Below, piece by piece: positions 1 through 5,622 of a stretch of 7,250 nt of DNA. Within the stretch, counting starts at the first letter, position 1, and each line of letters starts with the position of its first letter. The DNA is taken from assembly GCA_025922735.1 (NCBI GenBank), contig JAICHI010000054.1, forward strand, positions 1 to 7,250, read 5' to 3'. Under the pieces are notes generated by a model. The model was not told the origin of the DNA and made no database searches. It worked only from the letters and a program-made list of their open reading frames with translations. The translations under genes were made by a program, and so were the position numbers. The DNA is from Nitrososphaeraceae archaeon. GTDB taxonomy: Archaea > Thermoproteota > Nitrososphaeria > Nitrososphaerales > Nitrososphaeraceae.

Positions 1-1
1 A

Positions 2-394
2 ATAGAGGAGCTGAAAAAGAAGCAAGCCTATGTAAACAAGATGGCCCTTGAAATGCAGCAACAGCAGATGCGTCCGATGTTTATCTATATGATACCGTCG
101 TTTCTCATCTGGATACTTGTGTTACCTGCAATATTTGGCGCAACTGTGTCGCTATCACCAATATACATTACATGGATAACATGTAGTGATGAAAATGTGC
201 AAACCGACACCCAACCAAAATTAGACGGAAATGGCCAACCTGTAATAAATCCCGATGGTGGAACCACCCTTAATGGTCCCTGCAGATTACCGGGGCAGGT
301 TTACCTGTGGGGTTGGTTCCTGATAACCTCGTTTGGGTTCAGTGGAATAATATCCAAGGTGACTAAGACAAGCATGCCTAGCATAACAGGATAA
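2..394 (+). CDS. EMC3/TMCO1-like (DUF106) membrane insertase, 5'-truncated
   Basis: The reading frame is already open at base 2, so the gene starts upstream of the window; the ATG at 41 is internal. Seen: a charged Lys/Gln-rich helix (about 13 codons before base 41 plus the first 12 residues after it) leading into a hydrophobic segment (residues 14-34 counted from the ATG at 41). A polar loop with two cysteines (48 and 81, possibly a disulfide) follows, then a last membrane segment (87-105) and a short tail. Known: archaeal DUF106 proteins belong to the Oxa1/YidC/EMC3/TMCO1 superfamily and help insert proteins into the cytoplasmic membrane. Its place directly before cmk and Cbf5, one base from the cmk ATG, fits the archaeal secY-adk-DUF106-cmk cluster. 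Family membership is fairly sure; insertase function is inferred from the family. Confidence 0.82.
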   Translation: MEELKKKQAYVNKMALEMQQQQMRPMFIYMIPSFLIWILVLPAIFGATVSLSPIYITWITCSDENVQTDTQPKLDGNGQPVINPDGGTTLNGPCRLPGQVYLWGWFLITSFGFSGIISKVTKTSMPSITG

Positions 395-395
395 G

Positions 396-998
396 ATGGT
401 CGCCAATAAATTATTTAGTATTGTAATTTCAGGCTGGCCTGCGGTAGGCAAGACTACCATAGCTTGCAAGCTTGCAGAAGAATTTGACATTACGATGTAT
501 AATGGGGGTGACATATTAAAGATGCTTGCCGAAGAAGAAAACAAAGGCTATTCAGTTAAAAGAGATGATTGGTGGGACACTATAGAAGCAAAAAAGTTCA
601 TGGAGAAACGCAAATCAGATCCTTCCTTTGACAAAAAAGTAGACAAGAAGCTCATCGAGATAGTAAAGAAAGGAGGAACAGTCATTACAAGCTACACACT
701 GCCCTGGCTTGTACAAGATGAATCAATCATCATCATTAAGTTTTGGCTTCGAGGATCGCCGGAAAACCGCGCCAGAAGGATGGCCAACCGCGACGGCATC
801 AGCTTTGAGGAGGCAAAAAGGATAATCAAGCTGAGGGACGAGGAGAATAAAAAGATCTACTACAGACTGTACGGCTTTCGCTTTGGCGAAGATCTGACCG
901 TTTTTGACTATGTGCTCAACACTGATAGGTTATCCATTGACTCCCTTGTAGATATATCAAAATTAATAGTCAGACGGCACATAGGTGTACCAGATTGA
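396..998 (+). CDS. cmk: cytidylate kinase (archaeal type)
   Basis: A 200-residue P-loop kinase that transfers phosphate from ATP to CMP/dCMP in pyrimidine nucleotide salvage, in the cytoplasm. Seen: beta strand and Walker A at residues 13-20 (GWPAVGKT, fitting GxxxxGK[ST] but unlike the usual GPPGSGKS); NMP-binding region with GGDILK near 37-42; a strand FWLRGSPENRARR (116-128) before the lid; and the archaeal CMK signature around 147-161 (RDEENKKIYYRLYGF). It ends with the typical FDYVLNTD strand (170-177). The ATG lies one base after the upstream stop and the TGA overlaps the next start, so it is translated as part of an operon. Length is normal for archaeal CMK. The W14/A16/V17 substitutions keep the essential Gly, Lys and Thr, so activity is expected. 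An adenylate-kinase-like or other NMP kinase role is less likely given the context. Confidence 0.9.
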   Translation: MVANKLFSIVISGWPAVGKTTIACKLAEEFDITMYNGGDILKMLAEEENKGYSVKRDDWWDTIEAKKFMEKRKSDPSFDKKVDKKLIEIVKKGGTVITSYTLPWLVQDESIIIIKFWLRGSPENRARRMANRDGISFEEAKRIIKLRDEENKKIYYRLYGFRFGEDLTVFDYVLNTDRLSIDSLVDISKLIVRRHIGVPD

Positions 999-2062
999 TG
1001 ATGCTACCGCAGCTGAAGAACCTTATCAAGATAGACGATGACATCACCAACGACAACTACGGTCATTACCCGGATAAGAGACCAATTGAGTCGTTGCTGT
1101 ATTATGGTTTAGTGCTTGTGGATAAGCCGGCTGGCCCGACAAGCCACGAAGTTGTAGCATGGATAAAGCGAATATTGAAGATAGAAAAGGCCGGCCACAG
1201 CGGCACGCTTGACCCCGGCGCAACAGGTCTTCTGCCGATAGGATTGGGAGAAGGCACCAAGGCGCTATCTGTGCTGTTGTTAGGACCAAAAGAGTACTAT
1301 GCCCTTGCGCGCCTACACTCACATGTTTCATCAGATAAACTAAGAAATATAATGCAGGAATTTACAGGTGAAATATATCAGCGGCCCCCCCAGCGTTCAT
1401 CTGTCCGACGTGTGACTCGCGTGAGAAGTGTCTACGAATTTGACTACCTTGAAAATTATGACAGGCTAGTACTCATGCGTATCCTATGCCAGGCAGGCAC
1501 ATACATCCGCAAGATAATCTATGATATTGGCGAGGTGATGGCATCTGGAGCCACGATGGTAGAGCTCCGCCGGACAAGGGTAAGCAACCTGTCAGAACAG
1601 AATGAGGGTCTTGTGCGCCTGCATGATATTGCAGATGCCTATGAGCGTTACAAGGAAAGAAAGGACGAGGAAAAACTGCGTAGACTAATCCTGCCAATAG
1701 AGCATTGTCTAGCAGGTATACGGGCCATCACAGTTCGCGACACAGCAGTCGACGCGCTGTGCCACGGCGCACCGCTTGCAGTGCCGGGCGTGATAGCAGT
1801 GCCAAATGACCTACGCAAGGGTGAGCTTGTAGGTGTCTACACTCTAAAGGGAGAGATAGTAGGTTTAGCACAGACGGCGATGACAAAGGAGGAGATCGAG
1901 CAGAACGTCCGCGGTATAGCGTTTGTCATGAAACGCATCATCATGAAGCCCAACACATATCCAAAGGCGTGGCGCTCAAAGGGCGAGCAGTCTAGCAACG
2001 TCACGATACCCTCAGAGGTCGACCTTGACAAGCTTGAAAATGAAAATGCTGATGAATTCTAA
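998..2062 (+). CDS. truB: Cbf5, catalytic subunit of archaeal H/ACA RNP (tRNA/rRNA pseudouridine synthase)
   Basis: A 354-residue TruB-family enzyme converting uridine to pseudouridine, guided by H/ACA sRNAs with Nop10, Gar1 and L7Ae, and able to form tRNA U55 pseudouridine. Seen: an N-terminal extension (1-34); motif GLVLVDKPAGPTSHEVV (37-53); catalytic loop HSGTLDPGATGLLP with the nucleophile Asp72; conserved KEYYALARL (98-106); QRPPQRSSVRR (128-138); GTYIRKIIYDIG (167-178); then a PUA domain (about 243-320) and an acidic tail. Start: the TGA of cmk overlaps this ATG (TGATG). An AGGTG ribosome-binding site sits at 983-987, so TTG at 995 or ATG at 1001 are also possible; the N-terminus is uncertain by one residue. 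The stop lies 9 bp from the stop of a converging small gene. The lack of an insert and the PUA domain favour Cbf5 over bacterial TruB. Confidence 0.95.
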   Translation: MMLPQLKNLIKIDDDITNDNYGHYPDKRPIESLLYYGLVLVDKPAGPTSHEVVAWIKRILKIEKAGHSGTLDPGATGLLPIGLGEGTKALSVLLLGPKEYYALARLHSHVSSDKLRNIMQEFTGEIYQRPPQRSSVRRVTRVRSVYEFDYLENYDRLVLMRILCQAGTYIRKIIYDIGEVMASGATMVELRRTRVSNLSEQNEGLVRLHDIADAYERYKERKDEEKLRRLILPIEHCLAGIRAITVRDTAVDALCHGAPLAVPGVIAVPNDLRKGELVGVYTLKGEIVGLAQTAMTKEEIEQNVRGIAFVMKRIIMKPNTYPKAWRSKGEQSSNVTIPSEVDLDKLENENADEF

Positions 2063-2071
2063 GAATTAATT

Positions 2072-2251
2072 TTAGAGGGTTTCACCAATGCCTGGCCGCT
2101 TGCGGTCTAGCTTGGCAATGTTCTTTGCAAGGTTTTCAATTGTGCCGGGAATATGACAGCGGCACATACAATCGTTGCAATCGACATGATCCCCTGCCTT
2201 ACAATGATCGGATAATCCCTGAGTAGCCAAAAGCACTGATTGATGCAACAT
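2072..2251 (-). CDS. small Cys/His-rich protein, probable metal-binding, unknown function
   Basis: A 59-residue ORF short enough to be missed by length cut-offs. Seen: a short N-terminus (MLHQSVLLATQGLSD), then a dense ligand cluster at residues 16-33 (HCKAGDHVDCNDCMCRCH) with cysteines 17, 25, 28, 30, 32 and histidines 16, 22, 33. An amphipathic basic C-terminus follows (ENLAKNIAKLDRKRPGIG). The CxxCxCxCH spacing suggests Zn, Fe-S or other metal binding; this is inference. A stop codon lies two codons before the ATG, so no longer frame exists; GTG at 2236 is an alternative start. An AT-rich TATA-like stretch at 2279-2291 lies about 34 bp upstream, so the transcript may be nearly leaderless. 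It converges on the Cbf5 gene with 9 bp between stops and diverges from the tRNA gene. I do not recognise a named family. Codon pattern and composition look genuine. Confidence 0.6.
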   Translation of the reverse strand: MLHQSVLLATQGLSDHCKAGDHVDCNDCMCRCHIPGTIENLAKNIAKLDRKRPGIGETL

Positions 2252-2278
2252 TCCTCAATTTTTAGCTTTGTCTTTGCC

Positions 2279-2291
2279 CATAATTAATATA
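2279..2291. promoter_or_regulatory. AT-rich divergent promoter core between the Cys-rich gene and tRNA-Ser
   Basis: The stretch CATAATTAATATA reads as a TATA-like element on both strands. It lies about 40 bp before the tRNA 5' end and about 34 bp before the ATG of the minus-strand gene. That fits archaeal transcription starting 25-27 bp downstream in each direction, with a short tRNA leader. Direction and use are inferred from position only. Confidence 0.4.
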
Positions 2292-2324
2292 GTGATATGG
2301 TGGCTAGTGCACATGTTATGTGAT

Positions 2325-2425
2325 GCCGGGGTCGCCTAGCCCGGAAGGGCGCAAGCCTGGAATTTGTCAAACCGGCCAGCTTGTGACCCGTGAGGGTCCC
2401 GAGGGTTCAAATCCCTCTCCCGGCG
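2325..2425 (+). tRNA. tRNA-Ser(GGA), intron-containing
   Basis: A complete class II tRNA folded by hand. Acceptor stem 2325-2331 pairs with 2418-2424 (last pair G-U). The discriminator is G at 2425, as expected for archaeal tRNA-Ser (Leu would be A). D stem is 2334-2337/2347-2350 with GG at 2343-2344. Anticodon stem is CAAGC 2352-2356 with GCTTG 2379-2383. The long variable arm is GACCC 2385-2389 with GGGTC 2394-2398 and a GTGA loop. T stem is GAGGG/CCCTC around the TTCAAAT loop (2406-2412). Removing a 15-nt intron (2363-2377) leaves the loop CTGGAAA, anticodon GGA (2359-2361), which reads serine UCC/UCU codons. CCA is not encoded, as usual in archaea. Mature length is 86 nt before CCA addition. 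Confidence 0.95.
2363..2377 (+). other. tRNA intron at canonical position 37/38
   Basis: The 15-nt intron TTTGTCAAACCGGCC fits a canonical bulge-helix-bulge. A 4-bp central helix forms between CTGG (2357-2360) and CCGG (2372-2375), with one G-U pair. It is flanked by 3-nt bulges AAT (2361-2363) and CCA (2376-2378). Cutting after the second base of each bulge gives exactly the exon ends at 2362 and 2378. The outer helix is the anticodon stem. This is the substrate form of the archaeal tRNA splicing endonuclease. Confidence 0.9.
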
Positions 2426-2840
2426 CTTATTTCGAGGGTACTAGGGGATATACTCTAAAGCCAATGAGAGTAAAAAGCATGGAATTGAGAACTTGAAAAT
2501 ATAAGCGACTTCAATTGACTGAAGGCTAGGATAGCCGCTCTACTACTGCGTCCAGAAATCCTTATTTGCTTTATTCCTTGAATTTAGAGAGCCAGTATTT
2601 CTTCCAAGTTGAATGTAATGCATAGAAAACTGTTGTAGATACCAAAAATAGTTTCAGTCCCTGCCAAACAGTTTCCAAATTTTTATGTTTTTATCCTGTC
2701 CCCACCATTGACGAGGTAACAAGAAACCTGGGCGATCCCCTTTGAAAATGAGAGAATGTCGACATACGGAGGGTTGACAACAGCTATTATCGATCGAAGG
2801 ATGCATATACTTTTTTACCTAAATGCCGGAAAGGCAATTT
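2426..2840. other. intergenic region, no supported gene
   Basis: About 415 bp between the tRNA and the 3' end of the hydrolase gene. I find no convincing reading frame: the plus-strand frame opening at 2756 runs antisense through the hydrolase C-terminus and has no family features. A weak hairpin (TGCC 2824-2827 with GGCA 2833-2836) lies just past the hydrolase stop on the minus strand, without a T-run, so it is a poor terminator candidate. No copy of the tRNA 3' end that would mark an integration site is visible. Confidence 0.6.
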
Positions 2841-3779
2841 CTAAAGATACGTTCTTAAGAATCCAATTGTCTTTTGCCAAGCATCAGCAGTCTCTTTTGG
2901 AGCATAATTGTCGCCTGAGGGATTTGCAAATGCATGTCCTACACCCTCATACAGGTAAATCTCATTTGTGACTCCTGATGCATTTAATGCAGATGTAAAT
3001 TGCTTTACTGATTCAACGGGAATCGCTTGGTCTTGGTCGCCGAAAATACCAAGTATAGGCCAACTAATGCTAGAAAGGGAAGCGGTGTCTGTTACCGGAC
3101 GCCCGTAATAAACAATAGTAGCAGCCAGCGGATTCTCAGAGCTGTTTAGTGCAAGCTGTAGAGACCAATCCCCACCAAAGCACCATCCTAAAGAAGCTAT
3201 TCTACTACCATCAACCATTTCAAGTGATTTGACATAATTCACTGCAGACTGCAGGTTGTCTATTGCAGAAGCAGAATTATTTCTAACAGAAGATGTCAAC
3301 TCCCTCGCACGGTTAGAGTCAGCCGCAACCTCACCTCTATACAGGTCAACTGCTAGTACAACATATCCTTCCTTGGCTAAAATGTCTGCTTGGTTTTTAA
3401 TGTGTTCATTTAGCCCCCACCATTCATGAATCATGATTACTGCGGGCATTGGTTCTTGTTGTTGTTGTTGTTGTTGAGTATTGTTGGCTAGCTCGGGGTA
3501 GACAAGATATCCTGTCGTGTTGTCATAATAGCTGACAGAACTGTTATGCAGTCTTGTTGGTGCTTGTTGAGTATTATTATTACTGTATATGTTGTAACTG
3601 TAAGCTATAGTGTTATTATCAAGATTATTACTATTATTTTCATCTTCTTGTGTCGACGCCTCTGTTTGCGCAAGAGCGGGTTCAAAAGTTATAGATGGCA
3701 AAAGGAATGATACTGCGGTAGTCTCTAGCATGAAAAAGGTAATTAGCGATATAGTCAGGGCTGAAGAAATACTCTTCAT
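2841..3779 (-). CDS. secreted dienelactone hydrolase family protein
   Basis: A 312-residue alpha/beta hydrolase, probably outside the cytoplasmic membrane. Seen: a signal peptide (1-37, hydrophobic core followed by ALA|Q). Next is a low-complexity Asn/Gln/Ser/Thr linker (about 38-108) with seven Gln at 102-108 encoded by seven CAA codons. The hydrolase domain follows: HEWWGLNEHI with Glu119, nucleophile elbow GWCFGG with Cys200, Asp250 in GDQDQAIP, and His282 in GVGHAF, which is the Cys-Asp-His triad plus the conserved Glu of dienelactone hydrolases. Nine N-x-S/T sequons (for example at 48, 55, 68, 79, 87, 99) suggest N-glycosylation. GGGTGG lies 4 nt before the ATG as ribosome-binding site. 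Known members hydrolyse dienelactones or other esters; the substrate here cannot be told. No catabolic partner gene is adjacent. Confidence 0.9.
   Translation of the reverse strand: MKSISSALTISLITFFMLETTAVSFLLPSITFEPALAQTEASTQEDENNSNNLDNNTIAYSYNIYSNNNTQQAPTRLHNSSVSYYDNTTGYLVYPELANNTQQQQQQQEPMPAVIMIHEWWGLNEHIKNQADILAKEGYVVLAVDLYRGEVAADSNRARELTSSVRNNSASAIDNLQSAVNYVKSLEMVDGSRIASLGWCFGGDWSLQLALNSSENPLAATIVYYGRPVTDTASLSSISWPILGIFGDQDQAIPVESVKQFTSALNASGVTNEIYLYEGVGHAFANPSGDNYAPKETADAWQKTIGFLRTYL
3456..3476. repeat. trinucleotide microsatellite (TTG)7 / (CAA)7
   Basis: Seven perfect TTG units on the plus strand encode Gln102-Gln108 of the secreted hydrolase on the minus strand. Every Gln uses CAA, so the tract is a pure simple repeat that could change length in 3-bp steps without shifting frame. 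It sits in the flexible linker just before the catalytic domain. Confidence 0.9.
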
Positions 3780-3904
3780 GAACCACCCGAGTAAAAATAT
3801 GTTTTAACGGTTTTCTCTTCATGTTAGGGAAAAATATTATTACGTTGTTGAGCTTTAGTCAAAAACAGAGAGAAAAATAGAACACACCTACACCTATATG
3901 AGAA

Positions 3905-4036
3905 ATGTTAATTATCAAAAATCTGCCACTACTGAAGACAAACAAATACGAGCAGTTCTTCTGCCATAGAGGCTTCCTCGACAACGGGCCTCAACACAAT
4001 AAGTATATAGATCCAAAGAAAGGAGATTCCATATAG
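3905..4036 (+). CDS. possible 43-residue ORF, unknown
   Basis: The frame starts at ATG 3905 and ends at TAG 4034-4036. The peptide (begins MLIIKNLPLLKTNKYEQFFC, ends NKYIDPKKGDSI) is mixed polar and hydrophobic, with one Cys and several His, and looks less biased than a random frame. An A-rich stretch about 30 bp upstream could serve as a weak TATA element for a leaderless mRNA, and ACACCTACACCTATATG stands just ahead of the start. It overlaps a membrane-helix-like frame on the other strand, so at most one of the two is real. No family is recognised; it may be chance. Confidence 0.2.
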   Translation: MLIIKNLPLLKTNKYEQFFCHRGFLDNGPQHNKYIDPKKGDSI

Positions 4037-4404
4037 AAGCCAACGTGAGATGCAATTGTAGCAATAATAATTACAGTAATTATTTTGTTGTTTTTCTCTT
4101 CAGGGATTTTTAACTATCCTATCAATGCAGAAGCGCATCTTAAAAGAAGGATCAAAAGATGCTACTTCCCAAGGAAAATAAACTTAGGAATTGGAACAAA
4201 ACTTAACTTTTATTATGATTTTTCCTCTAACTGTTGTTGGCTGCGTGAGCTTATCTCTTCAAGGCAAGTACGACAAAGCATTGCGCTATTGTATCGGTAG
4301 ATCTTTTTTTTGTCATGATTTAAAAATGAAAATTTTGATAATTCTCTTAAACAATTGTCACAGTACTTCTTCATTGTGAAGAGATAAACACTTAAAATAA
4401 TATT

Positions 4405-4421
4405 TAACTCCTCTGGAGTTA
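4405..4421. promoter_or_regulatory. 17-bp perfect palindrome, candidate operator
   Basis: TAACTCC-TCT-GGAGTTA has 7-bp perfect arms and a 3-nt centre. It lies just upstream of an AT-rich element (CATAATTATG, 4432-4441) and about 40 bp before the ATG of a small plus-strand ORF. This is the layout expected for a regulator bound beside a TATA box. Function is inferred. Confidence 0.35.
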
Positions 4422-4461
4422 TAGTCGGTATTCATAATTATGGGCTTATAATATATTAGAT

Positions 4462-4545
4462 ATGCCTAGACGATTTTTCGAAGCCCATCTCACACAAGAG
4501 GAAATAGATCGAGGTAAGGGACTTCTACGTAGGCGAGTCATGTAA
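4462..4545 (+). CDS. possible 27-residue leaderless ORF, unknown
   Basis: The frame ATG 4462 to TAA 4545 encodes a short basic, charged peptide beginning MPRRFFEAHLTQEEIDRGKG. The TATA-like CATAATTATG (4432-4441) is centred 25 bp before the ATG, the distance expected of a leaderless archaeal mRNA, and a perfect palindrome lies upstream of it. No family is recognised, and the peptide is too short to judge by composition. It might be a leader peptide or the remnant of a larger gene. The frame on the opposite strand over this stretch is not convincing. Confidence 0.25.
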   Translation: MPRRFFEAHLTQEEIDRGKGLLRRRVM

Positions 4546-4569
4546 AATAAATACAAAGAGAGGTTGATG

Positions 4570-4767
4570 ATGCTTTTAGCACGCGGTGATAGAATAAGTT
4601 TGCTTCGATCATCATCCTTGTGGCTAGTTCTGCGGAATTGCAATAGCACTGTCCGCATCCCTATTGGGAAGGAGTGTGATACTTTTATTACAGGGGAAGA
4701 TTCCAGAGGGGACGCCACAAATCTTTATCTTTCTCAAAAGGCATCTCGTTGGCCATTATTTCCATGA
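4570..4767 (+). CDS. possible 65-residue ORF, unknown
   Basis: Translation from ATG 4570 is preceded by AGAGG (4559-4563), a ribosome-binding site at good distance; ATG 4567 and TTG 4564 are alternatives. The product begins MLLARGDRISLLRSSSLWLV and has a balanced composition with mixed codon third positions, so it reads somewhat like coding sequence. Its last 80 bases run antisense to the 3' end of the PspAB gene, which weakens the case. It follows the 27-codon ORF by 24 bp and could be its operon partner. I recognise no domain. Confidence 0.25.
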   Translation: MLLARGDRISLLRSSSLWLVLRNCNSTVRIPIGKECDTFITGEDSRGDATNLYLSQKASRWPLFP

Positions 4768-5302
4768 TTCTCATTTCTTCTGTGGTGTTTCGGGTCTTTC
4801 TTTTATGGCTTACAGGAACAAATGGATAAAACTTGTTCCACTTGTAATCATATACTAGAAAAGAGCTCTGATTGTTGTCTCTCTCGTTATAAAACTGAAA
4901 AACTGCTGCAAGTATTTGGTTTGAAAAACCTCGCTCTATGACCATGTCTCCAACTGCAGTCAATCCTGCTAAAAGATCTTCAATCCTTTTTCCATAGAGG
5001 ATTATCCACAGATAACCGTGGTAATCTGTAATTGTATCATAATGCAGGTCAACGGCAGAAGATTCTTCTCTTTCCATGGCATCAAGGAACCTCTTCACTT
5101 CCTGCTCCATTTCACGAAAATATCGCCCGCTGTTGGTCTTTATTACTAGTGCACACCTACCAGTAGTCACAAGCCCGATCTTCGTATCCAAAGTAATGTG
5201 GGATGATGATAGAGAAAAGATAAGGTCTGAATCGTTTACTCTACTTTCGTCATTTGCCCACCTTGCCACCCTATCTTTTATTCTATCAAATAGAAAGCCC
5301 AA
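4688..5302 (-). CDS. pspAB: PspAB-like PspA-associated protein
   Basis: A 204-residue soluble protein resembling PspAB, a protein encoded with PspA or the HtpX protease in actinobacteria and archaea and linked to envelope stress. Its biochemical role is unknown. Seen: MGFLFDRIKDR at the N-terminus; SSSHITLDTKIGLVTTGRCAL (32-52); REMEQEVKRFLD (63-74); DYHGYLWIIL (93-102); the family-typical hydrophobic stretch ending in FYPFVP (158-163); and a closing EKDKDLWRPLW (190-200). It has no signal peptide or membrane helix. The start is TTG at 5302; no ATG or GTG is available in frame after the upstream stop. A strong GGTGGAGGG (5317-5325) lies 14 nt away, inside the end of the preceding frame, and a TATA-like ATAATAGT near 5333 could instead give a leaderless mRNA. 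No pspA or htpX gene is in the window. Family recognition is by memory of conserved motifs. Confidence 0.8.
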   Translation of the reverse strand: MGFLFDRIKDRVARWANDESRVNDSDLIFSLSSSHITLDTKIGLVTTGRCALVIKTNSGRYFREMEQEVKRFLDAMEREESSAVDLHYDTITDYHGYLWIILYGKRIEDLLAGLTAVGDMVIERGFSNQILAAVFQFYNERDNNQSSFLVYDYKWNKFYPFVPVSHKRKTRNTTEEMRIMEIMANEMPFEKDKDLWRPLWNLPL

Positions 5303-5313
5303 CTTGCTGTTTT

Positions 5314-5622
5314 TTACCCTCCACCTTTACTATTATCACAAGTGTCCATTCTCTTTTTCAAGATAATGAGGCTGAGGTAACAAATACAACCAGAATAGAG
5401 TATTGCATCAGTGATAGAATCTACTATCAGTAGTGCGGTGCACACGCAAGCCCTGTCTCTTTGTGCAGGATTATTACTAGTATTTTGGAGGTATTGCATT
5501 ATTATCAGTAGCTGCTGTAATTTAACCGCCATAGATAATAACATTGATCTTTTTGGTTCTGTTAACTGATGGGCGATAACCCTACCTGTTAACTGTCGGG
5601 TGAGGAGCGGGTCATAGTTCAC
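5314..5622 (-). CDS. possible small membrane protein upstream of pspAB
   Basis: A 102-codon frame from GTG 5622 to TAA 5314, with later starts at ATG 5544 or 5532. Seen: a polar N-terminal half and one hydrophobic segment (about 59-88, rich in Leu, Ile and Cys, interrupted by Asp and Ser), then a Lys/Arg-flanked tail ending in SKGGG. Its end contains GGTGGAGGG, the likely ribosome-binding site of pspAB, 11 nt before that gene, which suggests translation coupling in an operon. Against it: the GTG lies inside a palindromic repeat cluster, no ribosome-binding site precedes any start, and no family is recognised. It may be a genuine orphan membrane protein or a chance frame. Confidence 0.33.
   Translation of the reverse strand: MNYDPLLTRQLTGRVIAHQLTEPKRSMLLSMAVKLQQLLIIMQYLQNTSNNPAQRDRACVCTALLIVDSITDAILYSGCICYLSLIILKKRMDTCDNSKGGG

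Larger units (their letters stand above)
3780..4461. other. AT-rich intergenic region with only weak small ORFs
   Basis: About 680 bp without a gene I can support firmly. It begins with the probable promoter of the hydrolase (AT-rich TAATAATATTTTTC on the minus strand near 3832-3845). A 43-codon plus-strand frame lies at 3905-4036 and is listed separately. A minus-strand frame without a start codon (3991-4113) reads like a membrane helix (NKIITVIIIATIASHVGFYM) but partly reflects AT-rich sequence. A run of eight T at 4304-4311 directly follows a plus-strand stop codon at 4298-4300 and could terminate plus-strand transcripts. A small inverted repeat, TCTTCA-TTG-TGAAGA, lies at 4368-4382. Confidence 0.5.

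Noticed and set aside
2401..2425. tRNA 3' end as an att site
   Set aside because: No duplicate of this sequence and no integrase gene is present in the window.
2811..2840. Hairpin TGCC-GGAAA-GGCA as terminator of the hydrolase gene
   Set aside because: Only four base pairs and followed by A rather than T on the transcribed strand.
2756..2971. 71-codon plus-strand frame
   Set aside because: Runs antisense through the C-terminus of the hydrolase gene and has no domain features; shadow frame.
3887..3901. ACCTACACCTATATG as a further operator copy
   Set aside because: Contains ACCTA half-sites only, as a direct repeat, with no matching TAGGT arm.
4085..4379. Two overlapping plus-strand frames of 62-71 codons
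   Set aside because: Only a TTG start or a poorly placed start, no ribosome-binding site and no recognisable motif. The T-run after 4300 is recorded but is not enough to call a gene.
4446..4718. 90-codon minus-strand frame
   Set aside because: Low-quality composition (Ser/Arg-rich), overlaps the end of pspAB out of frame, no ribosome-binding site; the opposite strand has better signals.
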